DNA from: Singulisphaera acidiphila DSM 18658
GTDB lineage: Bacteria; Planctomycetota; Planctomycetia; Isosphaerales; Isosphaeraceae
Reading direction: 5' to 3'
Assembly (NCBI RefSeq): GCF_000242455.2
Contig: NC_019892.1
Span: forward strand, 1,116,001 to 1,180,000
Length of the DNA stretch: 64,000 nt
The notes under the pieces were generated by a model. It made no database searches. It was not told the origin of the DNA and saw only the letters and a list, made by a program, of their open reading frames with translations. Position numbers and translations under genes: made by a program. Position 1 is the first letter of the stretch. Every line of letters begins with the position of its first letter. Shown here one piece after another: positions 17,525-28,006 of the stretch.

Positions 17525-20500
17525 ATGCCCCCCGCCGCGCATGCGCTACGAGTTCCCCCGATCTTTGCCTTGGGGTTGGCCGCCGCACTCTTTGTGGGCG
17601 TCTGCCTCTCTTCGCTCGGGGGCCCTCCGGATGCCGAGCCGCGGCGCGTTCCGGGCGGCCCTCGGGCCATTGCGCGCGGTGTCGACGTGGTTGCTTACCC
17701 GGTGCCTCCCGAGCTTCAGGGCATCGACCTCTCGAAGCAGACCGATGCGATGGCGATGGGCAAGAGCGCGGGCTGTCTTCAGTGTCATCATACGGCTCAC
17801 GACCCCCACGAGCGTGAGACGGTCAAGCTGGGGTGCGTCGATTGCCACGGCGGCGATCCGACAACCGGCGATAAGCATCGGGCCCATATCTTGCCGCGCC
17901 AGCCGGGGGCCTGGGCCACATCGGCCAACCCGGTCCGCACCTACACGCTTTTGAATCACGAGTCCCCCGACTTCATTCGCTTCATCAATCCGGGCGACCT
18001 CCGGATCGCTCATATGAGCTGTGGAACGACGAGTTGCCATCCCAAAGAGGTCTTGCAGAACCGGATGAGCATGATGACCCATGGGGCCATGCTCTGGGAG
18101 GCCGCACTCTACAACAACGGCTCGATCCCCTTGAAGCAGGCGCGCTTTGGCGAAAGCTACAGCATGAACGGCGCTCCCCAGCGGCTTCAGACTGTGCCGC
18201 CGCCCAGCGAGTGGGAGATGCGGGTCAAGGGCGTCGTTCCGTTCCTCGACCCCCTGCCCCACTTCGAGGTGAGCCAGCCTGGCAATGTCCTCCGCATCTT
18301 CGAACGTGGTGGTAGGAACCCGGCTGAAGTCGGCCTGCCCGACCCGTTCGAAGAGCCAGGACGGCCCCGCGCTCGACTGAGCGCTCGTGGCCTGGGCACG
18401 CGGAACCGGACCGACCCCACCTTCGTGGGCCTGACCAAGACCCGGCTGCTCGACCCGACCCTCAACTTCCTCGGGACCAACGACCACCCGGGCGACTATC
18501 GATCGAGCGGCTGCACTGCCTGCCACGTCGTCTACGCCAACGATCGCTCGCCTGTCCACTCGGGCCCTTATGCCGCCGCCGGCAACCTTGGGCTGACGCG
18601 GAACCCCGACCCGACGATTCCCAAGAACGAGCAAGGGCACCCGATCGAGCACCGGTTCACCTCGGGGATGCCGTCGAGCCAGTGCATCGTCTGCCACGTT
18701 CACCCCGGCACCAGCGTCATGAACAGTTACCTGGGGTACACCTGGTGGGACGAGGAGACCGACGGTGAGCTGATGTACCCTGAGCATCAGCACGAGCCGA
18801 CCGCCGAGGAGTTCACTCAGTCCCAACTCTCGAATCCCGACGAGGCCGCCGCGCGCGGGCTCTGGTCCAACCCTCGTTTCCTCGAGCGGGTCGCCGAGCT
18901 GAACCCGAAGGCCAAGAAGACTCAGTTTGCCGACTTCCACGGGCACGGCTGGGTCTTCCGCGCGGTCTTCAAGAAGGATCGGAAGGGGAACGCGCTTGAC
19001 CATGAAGGACGGCTGGTCGGAGAGCCGACCACCGAGCAGCTCATGGCGGCGATCGGCTTGCCCGAAGCCCTGAAAGAGCAGAACCGGGTCCACGAGGGGA
19101 GTCAGGCGCCTCCCCCGCCGGTGAACCGGGACGGTCTCCCCGTCCACTTGCTCGACGTCCACCTGGAAAAGGGGATGCACTGCGTCGACTGCCACTTCTC
19201 GCAGGATGTTCATGGCAACACGAGGCTCCAGCAGGAGGTGCGTGCGGCGGTCGAGATCCAGTGCATTGATTGCCACGGCTCATCCGATGAGAAGGCCACC
19301 CTCCTGACCTCGGGGCCGGCCGCTTACACGTCCGGCCCGAACGGCCGTGACCTGGCGACCTTGCGAACCCCGTCTGGGAAGCGCCGATTCGAGCGTCGCG
19401 GGAATAAGCTTTTTCAGAACTCGATGGTCGAGAAGGACCTGGCGTGGGAGGTGGTTCAGACCGCCGACACGATCAATCCGGCGAGCGACCACTACAACGA
19501 GAAGTCGCACCTGGCCAAGTCGGTCCGCTTCAACGACGCCGGCCAGATGGAGTGGGGAACGCCCCCCGGCCTGAGCGGCCAGAAGTGCGCCCACTCGAAC
19601 AAGAATATGAGTTGCATCGCCTGCCACTCGTCGTGGAACCCGAGCTGCTTCGGCTGCCACCTGCCGCAGAAGGCGAACAAGAAGATGCCGTCGCTCCACA
19701 ACGAAGGGGATATTTCGCGCAACTACGTTTCGTATAATTTTCAAACGCTACGTGACGACGTGTACATGCTCGCTCGCGATGGCGACGTGACCGGTAACAA
19801 GATTGGTCCCGCGCGCTCGTCGTGTGCGATTCACGTCGGGTCGTACAACGCGAACCGCGAGTCGATCTACGTGCAACAGCAGACGATCTCGGCCGAAGGG
19901 CTGAGTGGCGTCGCCTTCAGCTCCAACGTGCCGCACACGGTTCGCGGCGGCCCCACCTTGATTGAGAAAGGCCCGGATAAGGGCCGTCCGGTCTCCCCCG
20001 AGGCCTACCGCGCCGGGCGGAACGACACCAAGCAGTGCACCGACTGTCATCTTGCCCGCGATAACGACAACAATGCGATCGTGGCCCAGTTGCTGATGCA
20101 GGGGACGAACTACGTCAACTTCATCGGCCGTTACTGCTGGGTGGCGGCAGGCGAGCACGGGTTCGAAGGGGTGGTCGTGACCGAGCGGGATGAGCCGCAG
20201 GCGGTCCTGGGCAGCGCCTTGCACAAGCTCGCCTTTCCCGAGTCGTTCCACGAGCACGAGGAGCGTGGAGGAGAGCTCGAGCACGCCCATGACCACCCGC
20301 CGACCGACATCGGCGAAACGGTTTCGCTGAAGCGTCGCAAGGCGGAGGTTCTCGACATCCAGGCGCGTGGCGAATACCTCTACGCGGCTTGCGGCGAGAA
20401 TGGTCTGCGGGTCTTCGACATCTCGTTCATCGACCACAAGGGATTCTCCGAGCGGATCACGAGTGCGCCGGTTTCGCCGATCGGCCAGCGGTTCTTCGTC

Positions 20501-21508
20501 CGGACCAAGTACGCCACGGCCGTCGCCGCGCCGGCGACCCCCGCCCCTGACCCGACGCGGACCCACCGCCCTGAGAATCGTGAACAGACAGTGCATCCGA
20601 TCTATGGATACATCTTCGTCGCCGATCGTGAGGAAGGTTTGATCACTGTTCCGGCCGGTACGCTCCTGGACGGCAACCCATCGAACAATTTCCTGGGCCG
20701 CGAGGTGACCTTCAATCCCGGCGGGCTCCTCCGGGGGGCGAAGAGCCTGGCGATTGTGGGAACCTATGCGTATGTCTGCTGTGACGCCGGCTTGGTGATT
20801 GTCTCGCTCGACGACCCCAAGCACCCTCGGGTGACGTCGGTCGTACAGGCTCCTTTGCTCGCACATCCGACGTCGGTGCAGGTGCAGTTCCGCTATGCCT
20901 TCGTCTGCGATGCGCAGGGGGTCAAGGTCTTCGACGTGACCGATCTTGCCATCCCCCGACCGGTCGCGGAGATCGAACTCCACGAAGCCCACAAGATCTA
21001 CGTGGCGCGGACCTACGCCTATGTCGCCGCCGGCAGGCAAGGGCTGGTCATCCTCGACGTCGAGAATCCGGAACAGCCTCGAATCGACCAGGTCTATAAC
21101 GCCAATGGTTGCATCAACGACCTGCATGACGTGAAGCTTGGGATTACGTACAGCAGCGAGTTTGCCTATCTGGCCGACGGGATCAATGGCCTGCGGGTCG
21201 TTCAGCTAAGTTCCCCCGAAACACCGGGCAACATGGGGTTCAGCCCGCGCCCGACCCCCAAGCTGATCGCGACCCACAAGGTGCCCAAGGGAGGCCATGC
21301 ACTGGCGATCTCGGAGGGCCTCGATCGCGACCGGGCCGTCGACGAGAGCGGCAACCAGATCGGCGTTTTCGGACGGATCGGCGCACGCCCGTTCAATCTC
21401 CTCGAGCAACACCAACTCTATCTGCGCGGCCAGCAGGTCTGGAAGGTCAGCGACGATCCTCGTGATCCCATCTACCGGTACGTTGGGCCAAGACCTCCGC
21501 TGCGTTAA
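17525..21508 (+). CDS. Multihaem c-type cytochrome fused to an LVIVD-repeat beta-propeller
   Basis: The 1327-residue protein starts at [20 protein letters not shown], whose hydrophobic stretch is a signal peptide or anchor; the frame extends 33 codons upstream without meaning. Nine CxxCH haem sites are visible: CLQCH (about residue 84), CVDCH (104), CTACH (330), CIVCH (387), CVDCH (552), CIDCH (580), CIACH (698), CFGCH (709) and CTDCH (838). A CGTTSCH at about 165 could be a tenth, atypical site. Residues from about 950 on carry LVIVD-type propeller blades, e.g. [51 protein letters not shown]. It should act outside the cytoplasmic membrane in electron transfer. Partner and acceptor are unknown. 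Confidence 0.88.
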   Translation: MPPAAHALRVPPIFALGLAAALFVGVCLSSLGGPPDAEPRRVPGGPRAIARGVDVVAYPVPPELQGIDLSKQTDAMAMGKSAGCLQCHHTAHDPHERETVKLGCVDCHGGDPTTGDKHRAHILPRQPGAWATSANPVRTYTLLNHESPDFIRFINPGDLRIAHMSCGTTSCHPKEVLQNRMSMMTHGAMLWEAALYNNGSIPLKQARFGESYSMNGAPQRLQTVPPPSEWEMRVKGVVPFLDPLPHFEVSQPGNVLRIFERGGRNPAEVGLPDPFEEPGRPRARLSARGLGTRNRTDPTFVGLTKTRLLDPTLNFLGTNDHPGDYRSSGCTACHVVYANDRSPVHSGPYAAAGNLGLTRNPDPTIPKNEQGHPIEHRFTSGMPSSQCIVCHVHPGTSVMNSYLGYTWWDEETDGELMYPEHQHEPTAEEFTQSQLSNPDEAAARGLWSNPRFLERVAELNPKAKKTQFADFHGHGWVFRAVFKKDRKGNALDHEGRLVGEPTTEQLMAAIGLPEALKEQNRVHEGSQAPPPPVNRDGLPVHLLDVHLEKGMHCVDCHFSQDVHGNTRLQQEVRAAVEIQCIDCHGSSDEKATLLTSGPAAYTSGPNGRDLATLRTPSGKRRFERRGNKLFQNSMVEKDLAWEVVQTADTINPASDHYNEKSHLAKSVRFNDAGQMEWGTPPGLSGQKCAHSNKNMSCIACHSSWNPSCFGCHLPQKANKKMPSLHNEGDISRNYVSYNFQTLRDDVYMLARDGDVTGNKIGPARSSCAIHVGSYNANRESIYVQQQTISAEGLSGVAFSSNVPHTVRGGPTLIEKGPDKGRPVSPEAYRAGRNDTKQCTDCHLARDNDNNAIVAQLLMQGTNYVNFIGRYCWVAAGEHGFEGVVVTERDEPQAVLGSALHKLAFPESFHEHEERGGELEHAHDHPPTDIGETVSLKRRKAEVLDIQARGEYLYAACGENGLRVFDISFIDHKGFSERITSAPVSPIGQRFFVRTKYATAVAAPATPAPDPTRTHRPENREQTVHPIYGYIFVADREEGLITVPAGTLLDGNPSNNFLGREVTFNPGGLLRGAKSLAIVGTYAYVCCDAGLVIVSLDDPKHPRVTSVVQAPLLAHPTSVQVQFRYAFVCDAQGVKVFDVTDLAIPRPVAEIELHEAHKIYVARTYAYVAAGRQGLVILDVENPEQPRIDQVYNANGCINDLHDVKLGITYSSEFAYLADGINGLRVVQLSSPETPGNMGFSPRPTPKLIATHKVPKGGHALAISEGLDRDRAVDESGNQIGVFGRIGARPFNLLEQHQLYLRGQQVWKVSDDPRDPIYRYVGPRPPLR

Positions 21509-21846
21509 GCGGACGAGCGAAAATATGTGCGATTTCTGAATTTCGCCCGGCGAGAAAAAAAGGGCGAGGCTCACCATGGAAGCGGCTTTGGAGAGGTCAG
21601 CCTGAGGTGATCGTGGACCCTGTTGGGCCGCGGCTCTACCCTCGCTGGTTCCTCAATGGGTTGCCAGCAGCCGGCGCGCCTTTGTATCGTTAGATGAGGA
21701 GAGGCGACGTGGCCCCGATCTCGCTCCGCCCCCACATGGACTGTGCGGACAGGTCGGATCGACCTCGTGAGACCAATGCCCGCACAAGGGGAAGCCCCGG
21801 GTGGCATGGTGAGGGGCTGCGAGAGGACCGACCGGTTCACCGACAA
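21509..21846. other. Intergenic region before the hybrid histidine kinase
   Basis: These 338 bases hold no separate gene. The kinase frame is open from 21694, but residues before 21847 do not look like a domain. An A-run (GAGAAAAAAAGGG) lies near 21552. Confidence 0.4.
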
Positions 21847-24687
21847 ATGATCGACTCCGACGCCTCCGTCCAAGCCCCCGCACGGCTCGCTTCCCTGCGA
21901 GAGACCGGACTGCTCGACAGCCCGTGTGAGCCGTCGTTCGATCGTCTGACGCGACTCGTGTCCCGGTGTCTCAACGTCCCGGTGGCGCTGATCTCGCTTG
22001 TGGATGAACGTCGACAATATTTCAAGAGTTGCGTGGGTCTTCCGGAACCGTGGGCCTCGGCGCGAGAGACTCCCCTTTCCCACTCGTTCTGTCGTCACGT
22101 CGTCGCCTCATGTGAGCCGCTGGTTATCGCGGATGCCCGCTTGCATCCTTTGGTTCAGGACAACCCGGCGATTGCCGCGCTCGGAGTGATCGCGTATTTG
22201 GGCGTCCCTTTGACTACAGCCGACGGTTATGTCCTGGGCGCGATCTGCGCCATCGACAGTAAACCCAGGGAGTGGACCGAGGACGAGCTTGCGACGCTGA
22301 ACGACCTGGCTTGCTCGGTGATGACCGAGATCACGCTTCGCCGCGACGTCGCCGGTCGTCGGAGAGCCGAGCGGCTGCTCGATCGGTATCGGTTGCTTTC
22401 AGAGCATGCGCGTGACATCGTCCTGTTCGTCCGTGCCGACGGCCGGATCGTCGAGGCCAACGACGCGGCGGTCGCCGCCTACGGCTACGATCGGGACACC
22501 TTGCTGAGGATGTCGATTCTCGAATTACGCGACTTGGATACGGTTCCCCTCATCCCCGGCCAGATGGCTCAGGCCGACGTACAAGGGGTGACCTTCGAGA
22601 CGGTCCACCGCCGCAAGGATGGCAGCACGTTCCCTGTGGAGGTCAGCTCTCGAGGCGCGGAGATTGCGGGGGAGCGGTTGCTGCTGAGCATTCTCCGCGA
22701 CATCAGCGAGCGGAGGAAGGCTGAGGAAGAGCTCCGGCAATCCCGCGAGCGTCTTTCAGAAACGCTGGCTCAGCTCGAGGCCTTGGTCGCGGGGGCACCG
22801 TTCGCGCTGGCGCTGCTTGACAGCGACCTCCGGTTCGTTCGCCTGAACGAGGCGATGGCCCGGATCAATGGCGAGCCGACTTCCGCCCACCTGGGACGAT
22901 CCTATGGCGAGATCAGGTCCGCGTCGGCCGCGATCGACGAATCCGCGCTCCGTGAGGTGATCGAGACCGGGGTTCCCCGACTCGGCGTTTATCATGAAGG
23001 GGAGATGCCGGGGCTCCCCGGCTACGTCGGCCGCTGGTTGAGCAACTGGTATCCGGTACGTGCCGCCGATGGTCGTGTACTCGGGGTCGGGATCATGACC
23101 GCCGAGATTACGGAACAGATGCGTGCGGAGGAGGCGCTTCGGTATAGCGAACGGCGCTATCGCACGCTGATCGACGGCGTGCTCCAGCTCATGTGGGTGA
23201 ATGATCCCGACGGCCGGACAACCTTCTTTAATCGGCGCTGGCGCGAGTATTCGGGGTATGACCCCGCATTGTTGACCGGCGATTCCTGGATCAACGTGAT
23301 TCATGCGGAGGATCTGGTCCGCTTGCGCCAGGTTCGTGGCGCAAGCATCCAGTCTGGCGAGCCTTACGAGTGCGAGTATCGCCTCCGGAATCGCGACGGC
23401 GAGTTTCGCTGGCATATCGCTCGGGTTGTGCCGATGAAAGATCGCGAAGGAACGGTGGAAAACTGGTTTGGCGTGGCGACGGATATCCACGACCTGAAGC
23501 GTGCCCAGGAGGAATTGCGGGCGGCCCGCGACGCTGCCGAGGCCGGGACCCGGGCGCGGGATCAGTTTTTGGCCGTCCTGAGCCATGAACTCCGGACTCC
23601 GCTGACCCCGGTGCTGGTCAGTGTGACGGCGATGCTGGAAGACCCTGAAACCCCGGAGTTGGTCCGCCCTGCTTTGGAAGTGACCAAACGGAACATCGCG
23701 TTGGAGGCCAGGCTCATCGACGACCTGCTCGATATCACCCGAATTACCCAGGGTAAGCTGAACCTGGGTCGTGAGGTTGTCAATGCTCATGAGCTGATCC
23801 GGCGAGCGGTCGAGATCTGCCGCGATGAGGTTGGCAGCGCCGGCATTGCACTCACCATGCACCTGGTGGCGATCGCGCATCATGTCGACGGAGACCCGGC
23901 TCGGCTCCAGCAGATCTTCTGGAACCTGATCAAGAACGCGGTGAAGTTTACCGGTAAGGGGGGCATGATCGTTATTAACTCGTACGACGAGGATGGGCCG
24001 GCCGGCCCACGCTTGGTCGTTGAGGTCCGGGATACCGGAGTTGGGATTGCCCTGGAGGCGCTGCCGAAGATCTTCAACGCGTTCGAGCAGGGGGACAAAG
24101 AGGTCACGAGGCAGTTCGGCGGCCTGGGGCTGGGGCTAGCCATCAGCCGGAACCTGACCGAGGCGCATGGCGGAACACTGACGGCGTCGAGCGGCGGCCG
24201 GGGCCAGGGGGCGACCTTCGTGCTCCGACTCCCTGTGACGGCCGCGCCCGTCCTCTACGCCACGGCCCCGGCTCCTCGAATCGAGTCCGCTCGGTCCCCG
24301 GCCTCGCTGCACATCCTGCTGGTGGAGGATAACCCCGATACGCTCCGGGTGATGAGCCGCCTGCTTCGACGCCGTGGTTATCAGGTCACGTCGGCCCCCT
24401 GCTTCTCCTTGGCCCTGGAAGCGGTGGAGCGGGAAGATTCGTTCAACCTCGTCGTCAGCGACATCGGCCTGCCGGATGGGAGCGGCCTCGAGCTGATGCG
24501 GCGGATTCGGGCCCAGCGCGACGTCAAGGGAATCGCCGTGAGCGGTTACGGCATGGAGGACGACGTGCGCAAGAGCAGGGACGCAGGATTCAGCCTGCAC
24601 CTGACCAAGCCGGTCGACTTCCCCGCGCTCGAGCAGGCGATCCAGCAAGTCGCCCGCCTTGAAGCCGAGGAGCCGGTGGAACCATGA
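21847..24687 (+). CDS. Hybrid sensor histidine kinase (GAF, three PAS, HisKA, HATPase, receiver)
   Basis: The 946-residue protein lacks membrane helices and is probably cytoplasmic. Order: GAF (about 10-165), PAS with HRRKDGSTFPVEV, a second PAS (FALALLDSDLRFVRLNEAM), a third PAS of PAC type (RRYRTLIDGVLQLMWVNDPDG), HisKA with the phospho-acceptor His in LSHELRTPLTP, HATPase with N box NLIKNAVKF and G boxes DTGVGI and FGGLGLGLAIS, and a C-terminal receiver with VEDNPDT, phospho-acceptor Asp in VVSDIGLPDG and the conserved Lys in LTKPVD. The start at 21847 begins just before the GAF domain; 21694 is possible. Its stop overlaps the next start in ATGA. Confidence 0.9.
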   Translation: MIDSDASVQAPARLASLRETGLLDSPCEPSFDRLTRLVSRCLNVPVALISLVDERRQYFKSCVGLPEPWASARETPLSHSFCRHVVASCEPLVIADARLHPLVQDNPAIAALGVIAYLGVPLTTADGYVLGAICAIDSKPREWTEDELATLNDLACSVMTEITLRRDVAGRRRAERLLDRYRLLSEHARDIVLFVRADGRIVEANDAAVAAYGYDRDTLLRMSILELRDLDTVPLIPGQMAQADVQGVTFETVHRRKDGSTFPVEVSSRGAEIAGERLLLSILRDISERRKAEEELRQSRERLSETLAQLEALVAGAPFALALLDSDLRFVRLNEAMARINGEPTSAHLGRSYGEIRSASAAIDESALREVIETGVPRLGVYHEGEMPGLPGYVGRWLSNWYPVRAADGRVLGVGIMTAEITEQMRAEEALRYSERRYRTLIDGVLQLMWVNDPDGRTTFFNRRWREYSGYDPALLTGDSWINVIHAEDLVRLRQVRGASIQSGEPYECEYRLRNRDGEFRWHIARVVPMKDREGTVENWFGVATDIHDLKRAQEELRAARDAAEAGTRARDQFLAVLSHELRTPLTPVLVSVTAMLEDPETPELVRPALEVTKRNIALEARLIDDLLDITRITQGKLNLGREVVNAHELIRRAVEICRDEVGSAGIALTMHLVAIAHHVDGDPARLQQIFWNLIKNAVKFTGKGGMIVINSYDEDGPAGPRLVVEVRDTGVGIALEALPKIFNAFEQGDKEVTRQFGGLGLGLAISRNLTEAHGGTLTASSGGRGQGATFVLRLPVTAAPVLYATAPAPRIESARSPASLHILLVEDNPDTLRVMSRLLRRRGYQVTSAPCFSLALEAVEREDSFNLVVSDIGLPDGSGLELMRRIRAQRDVKGIAVSGYGMEDDVRKSRDAGFSLHLTKPVDFPALEQAIQQVARLEAEEPVEP

Positions 24688-25598
24688 CTCAGTCTCAGTC
24701 CAAGTCCGGCTCGGAACGGAAGCGGGATCGCCTTCGCGGTGTCATCGAGCAGCCCGCAAGTCATGGAGAAGAACGCTTTCGCGCGTGGATCGGCCGGGGC
24801 AAGGGGAAGGGGCGGCAGGTGAACCTGGGCCTCTATTCGGACCGCTGGTTGGCCGCGTTCGCCTACAATGCCGCCGTCGAGGCAACTCGCGGCGATCTCC
24901 GGACGAAGAACGAGATCCCTGAGACACATCAGCCGAGCGCTGACCAGGTGCGGCGGATCACCAGCCGGGTCCGAGTCCGTCTCGGCCTGGACAAGCCGAT
25001 GCTGTCCGACGAGGTTCCTCCGTCGGCCGAGCAGTTGCTCACCTTGCTCGAGATCACGGTGGCCAGCTTCTGGAGGGGACAAGTCGCCACCCATGTCGCC
25101 GACCTTGGCCGTGAGCTAGGTGTCGCGGCTCGCCGGCTCGCGGAGGCCGCCCGGCTCCTCTTCTGGAGTCATTCCTCGGGGCATCCGCCGGCCCGTGAGG
25201 CCCTGGCTCTCCTCCTGGCCCGGCGGCTCGACCGCACGTTCCGCCGCGCGGACGTGACGCGCGAGGTTCTCGACGACGACGGTGACGACGAGCTTCGCTT
25301 GGCCCGCTGGCTCGTCTATCCCGACGAACTCCCTGGCGGCGGAGGATTCCGCGAAACGATCGCCCACCTCTATCTCCTCGAAGCCGAAAAAGTCGACTCG
25401 AGCCGTTCGGCAACAACCCCGGCGTGGGCTCTGACCCTCGGGGTCGTCCCCCCGTTCAGTAGTGAGCGGGTTCGGTCCGCCTATCGGGCACGGTCCAAGA
25501 CCGTGCACCCCGACACGGGGGGAGACCACGCGGAATTCGTCCGCTTGCAAGCCGCCTACGAGGACGCTCAGCGTTATTGCGCAGCGCGCGGACTCTGA
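24684..25598 (+). CDS. AP2-like and J-domain protein
   Basis: The 304-residue protein is translationally coupled to the hybrid kinase by a four-base ATGA overlap. Residues 30-70 (RFRAWIGRGKGKG, then VNLGLYSDRWLAAFAYNAAV) look like an AP2/ERF-type DNA-binding domain. Residues 250-304 form a J domain with the HPD tripeptide in KTVHPDTGGD. The helical middle is not recognised. J domains stimulate DnaK ATPase, so the protein may link a signal to chaperone action or DNA binding. It could be the output partner of the kinase. The domain combination is unusual to me. Confidence 0.6.
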   Translation: MTQSQSKSGSERKRDRLRGVIEQPASHGEERFRAWIGRGKGKGRQVNLGLYSDRWLAAFAYNAAVEATRGDLRTKNEIPETHQPSADQVRRITSRVRVRLGLDKPMLSDEVPPSAEQLLTLLEITVASFWRGQVATHVADLGRELGVAARRLAEAARLLFWSHSSGHPPAREALALLLARRLDRTFRRADVTREVLDDDGDDELRLARWLVYPDELPGGGGFRETIAHLYLLEAEKVDSSRSATTPAWALTLGVVPPFSSERVRSAYRARSKTVHPDTGGDHAEFVRLQAAYEDAQRYCAARGL

Positions 25599-25756
25599 GT
25601 CTGGCCGGCTCTTTCCCCCGACGCGGAAGTCGCCCTCTGGAAGAGCGGGAGCGACTTGACCACGCTCTGGTAGACGCCCCATCCCAGGGGGATCGCGACG
25701 AGGATCCAGGCCGCGACAACTTTCAGAGGAGAAGCTTTCTGTGTGGGAATGCTCAT
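25574..25756 (-). CDS. Small membrane subunit of an OFA-type MFS transporter
   Basis: The 60-residue protein has one membrane helix (LKVVAAWILVAIPLGWGVYQSV) followed by KSLPLF, the pattern of the small proteins that accompany oxalate/formate-type MFS transporters. It lies downstream of such a transporter on the same strand with a 105-base gap. Its 3' end overlaps the convergent J-domain gene by 25 bases. Confidence 0.7.
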   Translation of the reverse strand: MSIPTQKASPLKVVAAWILVAIPLGWGVYQSVVKSLPLFQRATSASGERAGQTQSPRAAQ

Positions 25757-25861
25757 GTTCTTTTCTTATTCTTCTCGGTCCCGGGTGACTCTGGCTTCCT
25801 GGATTCGTCGGCAGCCAAAACTGCGAGTCAACGCCAGAGACACAGATTTCTCGAGCTCCCG

Positions 25862-27238
25862 CTAGTGATGACCAGAATCGGGAGCGTGGGGATCGGCGGG
25901 ATGATGGTGTCGTTCGGCGACGGGGCGAATCAGGAGGTCGCAGATTGCGCCGGCCAGGAGGAGGCCGACCATCAGATGCATCGTCAGGTTGTAGGCCTCG
26001 GCTTTGGGGACTCCGCGTTCGACCTGGTAGGCCGAGAGGTAGTTCACCAGTTGCGGACCAAGGACGGCGGCCATCGACCAGGCGGTGATCAGGCGGCCGT
26101 GGATGGCCCCGAGGTGCATCGTGCCGAACAGGTCGCGGAGATAGGCTGGGATGGTTGCGAAGCCTCCGCCATACATCGAGATGAGGAAAGCGGTCGTCAG
26201 AACGAAGAGCGTGACGCTCTGGTACTTCTGGGTGATCGGGATGAGGCCGTAGAGGATTGCCCCGAGGAAGAAGAAGACGCCGTAGATGAATTTCCGTCCC
26301 GTCAGGTCGGAGACCGACGACCAGAAGAACCGGCCCCCCATGTTGAAGAGGCTGAGCAGGCCGGCAAACCCGCCGCCGGCTGCTTCCGTCACGCCGAACA
26401 TGTCCTGGCACATCGGCGACGCCTGGCCAAGGATGCCGATCCCGGCCGTGACGTTCAGGCAGAGAACCGCCCAGAGCAGCCAGAATTGTGGTGTTTTCCA
26501 GGCATTGTCCACGGAAACGCTTGCATTCGTGACGAGTTTCTTCGACGTTGGGGATGGCGTAAACCCCAACGGCCGCCAACCCGGCGCGGGCACACGGACG
26601 GTGAAGACACCGAACATCATGAACCCGAAATAGATCGCTCCCATGATGAGGAACGTTTCTTGGACCCCGACCGAGGTGGCCGACTTGAATCGGTTCATCA
26701 ATTCAACACCGAGGGGCGCTCCGACGAGTGCCCCGCCGCCGAACCCCATGATCGCCATGCCGGTCGCCATCCCCGGGCGGTCGGGGAACCACTTCACGAG
26801 GGTCGACACTGGCGCGATGTAGCCGAGGCCAAGGCCAATCCCGCCGATCACACCGTAGCCCAGGTAGATCAACCAGAGGTTGTGCAGGGCCACGCCCAAG
26901 CTGGAGAGCCAGAGGCCGCCGCAGAAGCAGCAGGCGCTGGCGAACATGGTTTTCCGAGGGCCGACACGCTCGACCCACCGACCCAAAACGGCGGCCGAGA
27001 GGCCGAGCATGATCAGCGCGATCGAGTAGATCCAGCCGACTTGCGGCATGGTCCAGTCATACCCTTTGATCGATTGCTCGATGCCGATGATCCGCGTCAA
27101 CGGCTTGCTGAAGACGCTGAACCCGTAGATCTCGCCGATGCAGAGGTGGACCGAAAGGGCGGCGGGGGGGATCAGCCAGCGATTGAAGCCGGGTGGGCCG
27201 ATCGTTCGACTGCGATCGAGAAAACGGAAGAAAGGCAT
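25862..27238 (-). CDS. OFA-family MFS antiporter (oxalate/formate-like)
   Basis: The 458-residue protein has about 12 membrane helices. Its N-terminal region (NRWLIPPAALSVHLCIGEIYGFSVF) and GWIYSIALIMLGLSAAVLGRWVERVGPRK, with the MFS loop motif R-x-G-P-R-K, are typical of the oxalate:formate antiporter family. Further signatures are PVSTLVKWFPDRPGMATG and AYLRDLFGTMHLGAIHGR (MFS repeat in the second half). It should exchange small carboxylates across the cytoplasmic membrane. The C-terminal tail is His-rich (AERHHHPADPHAPDSGHH). The small subunit gene follows. Confidence 0.88.
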   Translation of the reverse strand: MPFFRFLDRSRTIGPPGFNRWLIPPAALSVHLCIGEIYGFSVFSKPLTRIIGIEQSIKGYDWTMPQVGWIYSIALIMLGLSAAVLGRWVERVGPRKTMFASACCFCGGLWLSSLGVALHNLWLIYLGYGVIGGIGLGLGYIAPVSTLVKWFPDRPGMATGMAIMGFGGGALVGAPLGVELMNRFKSATSVGVQETFLIMGAIYFGFMMFGVFTVRVPAPGWRPLGFTPSPTSKKLVTNASVSVDNAWKTPQFWLLWAVLCLNVTAGIGILGQASPMCQDMFGVTEAAGGGFAGLLSLFNMGGRFFWSSVSDLTGRKFIYGVFFFLGAILYGLIPITQKYQSVTLFVLTTAFLISMYGGGFATIPAYLRDLFGTMHLGAIHGRLITAWSMAAVLGPQLVNYLSAYQVERGVPKAEAYNLTMHLMVGLLLAGAICDLLIRPVAERHHHPADPHAPDSGHH

Positions 27239-27380
27239 CGTTCACCCGCCGTGCCCGAGTCGGAGGAGTTTAAGGACGAAGTCAAGAGCGTCTCCTCGGG
27301 ATATACCAGACGTCACGGTTCCGGGCCACCCACTACCTGGAATCGAAAACCGCAGATGCGGTTGTGAGGGAGGACTGACT

Positions 27381-27875
27381 ATGGATCTGACCATTCAAGC
27401 CATGATCGAGGCCGACTGGGAATCCGTCCGGGCGATCTACCTCGAAGGAATTGCCACAGGCCACGCGACCTTCGAGACCGACGCGCCAAGCTGGGAACAA
27501 TGGGATCGAACCCGCCTGCAAGTGGGCCGCTTGGTGGCTCAGTCGGCGGGTATTGTCCGTGGTTGGGGAGCACTGAGCCCGGTCTCGGCCCGACCCGCCT
27601 ATGCCGGAGTTGCCGAGGTCAGCCTGTATGTGGCGGCGTCCGCTCGGGGCCAGGGAGTGGGAACGGCTTTATTGCAAGCTCTGATCGAGGACTCTGAGCA
27701 GGCGGGCCTCTGGACCCTGCAAGGTGCGATCTTTCCCGAGAATCTGGCCAGTCTCGCCCTGGTCGCCCGGTCCGGGTTCCGTGAGATCGGCCGGCGCGAA
27801 CGGATCGGCCGGCGTGATGGTGTCTGGTGTGATACGATCCTGGTCGAACGTCGCAGCCAGGTCGTCGGCGTCTGA
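27381..27875 (+). CDS. GNAT N-acetyltransferase, phosphinothricin acetyltransferase-like
   Basis: The 164-residue protein starts at 27381 with GGGAGG about eight bases upstream. It has the Pat/YncA-type opening (IQAMIEADWESVRAIYLEGI, GHATFET), acetyl-CoA binding motif ARGQGVGTALLQALI, and the late segment ARSGFREIGRRERIGRRDGVWCD. This subgroup acetylates phosphinothricin or methionine sulfoximine-like substrates; the native substrate is unknown. It diverges from the OFA antiporter gene. Confidence 0.88.
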   Translation: MDLTIQAMIEADWESVRAIYLEGIATGHATFETDAPSWEQWDRTRLQVGRLVAQSAGIVRGWGALSPVSARPAYAGVAEVSLYVAASARGQGVGTALLQALIEDSEQAGLWTLQGAIFPENLASLALVARSGFREIGRRERIGRRDGVWCDTILVERRSQVVGV

Positions 27876-27928
27876 GCTTCGCCGGCCGTGATTTAGGCGT
27901 GCTCCTTCTTCGGACGTGAGCCCATTGT

Positions 27929-27948
27929 CGCCCCGAAGGGGGCGACTG
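27929..27948. terminator. Hairpin between convergent genes
   Basis: GTCGCCCC and GGGGCGAC form a perfect 8-bp stem with a GAAG tetraloop. It lies between the convergent GNAT gene and enolase-superfamily gene. T-richness is low, so it may act as a weak bidirectional terminator. Confidence 0.5.
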
Positions 27949-28006
27949 TTCATGGCTGTGGATGAGCCGATCTGATGATTCTTCAGACCAAACGGACCTG
28001 ACGTTC

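Noticed and set aside
17546..19276. 576-residue open frame on the minus strand
   Set aside because: It is antisense to the multihaem cytochrome and is a product of high GC at third positions. It has no domain features, while the plus strand has regular haem motifs.
25577..27367. 596-residue open frame on the plus strand
   Set aside because: Antisense to the OFA transporter. It is rich in Glu, His and Arg without domains, while the minus strand encodes 12 clear membrane helices.
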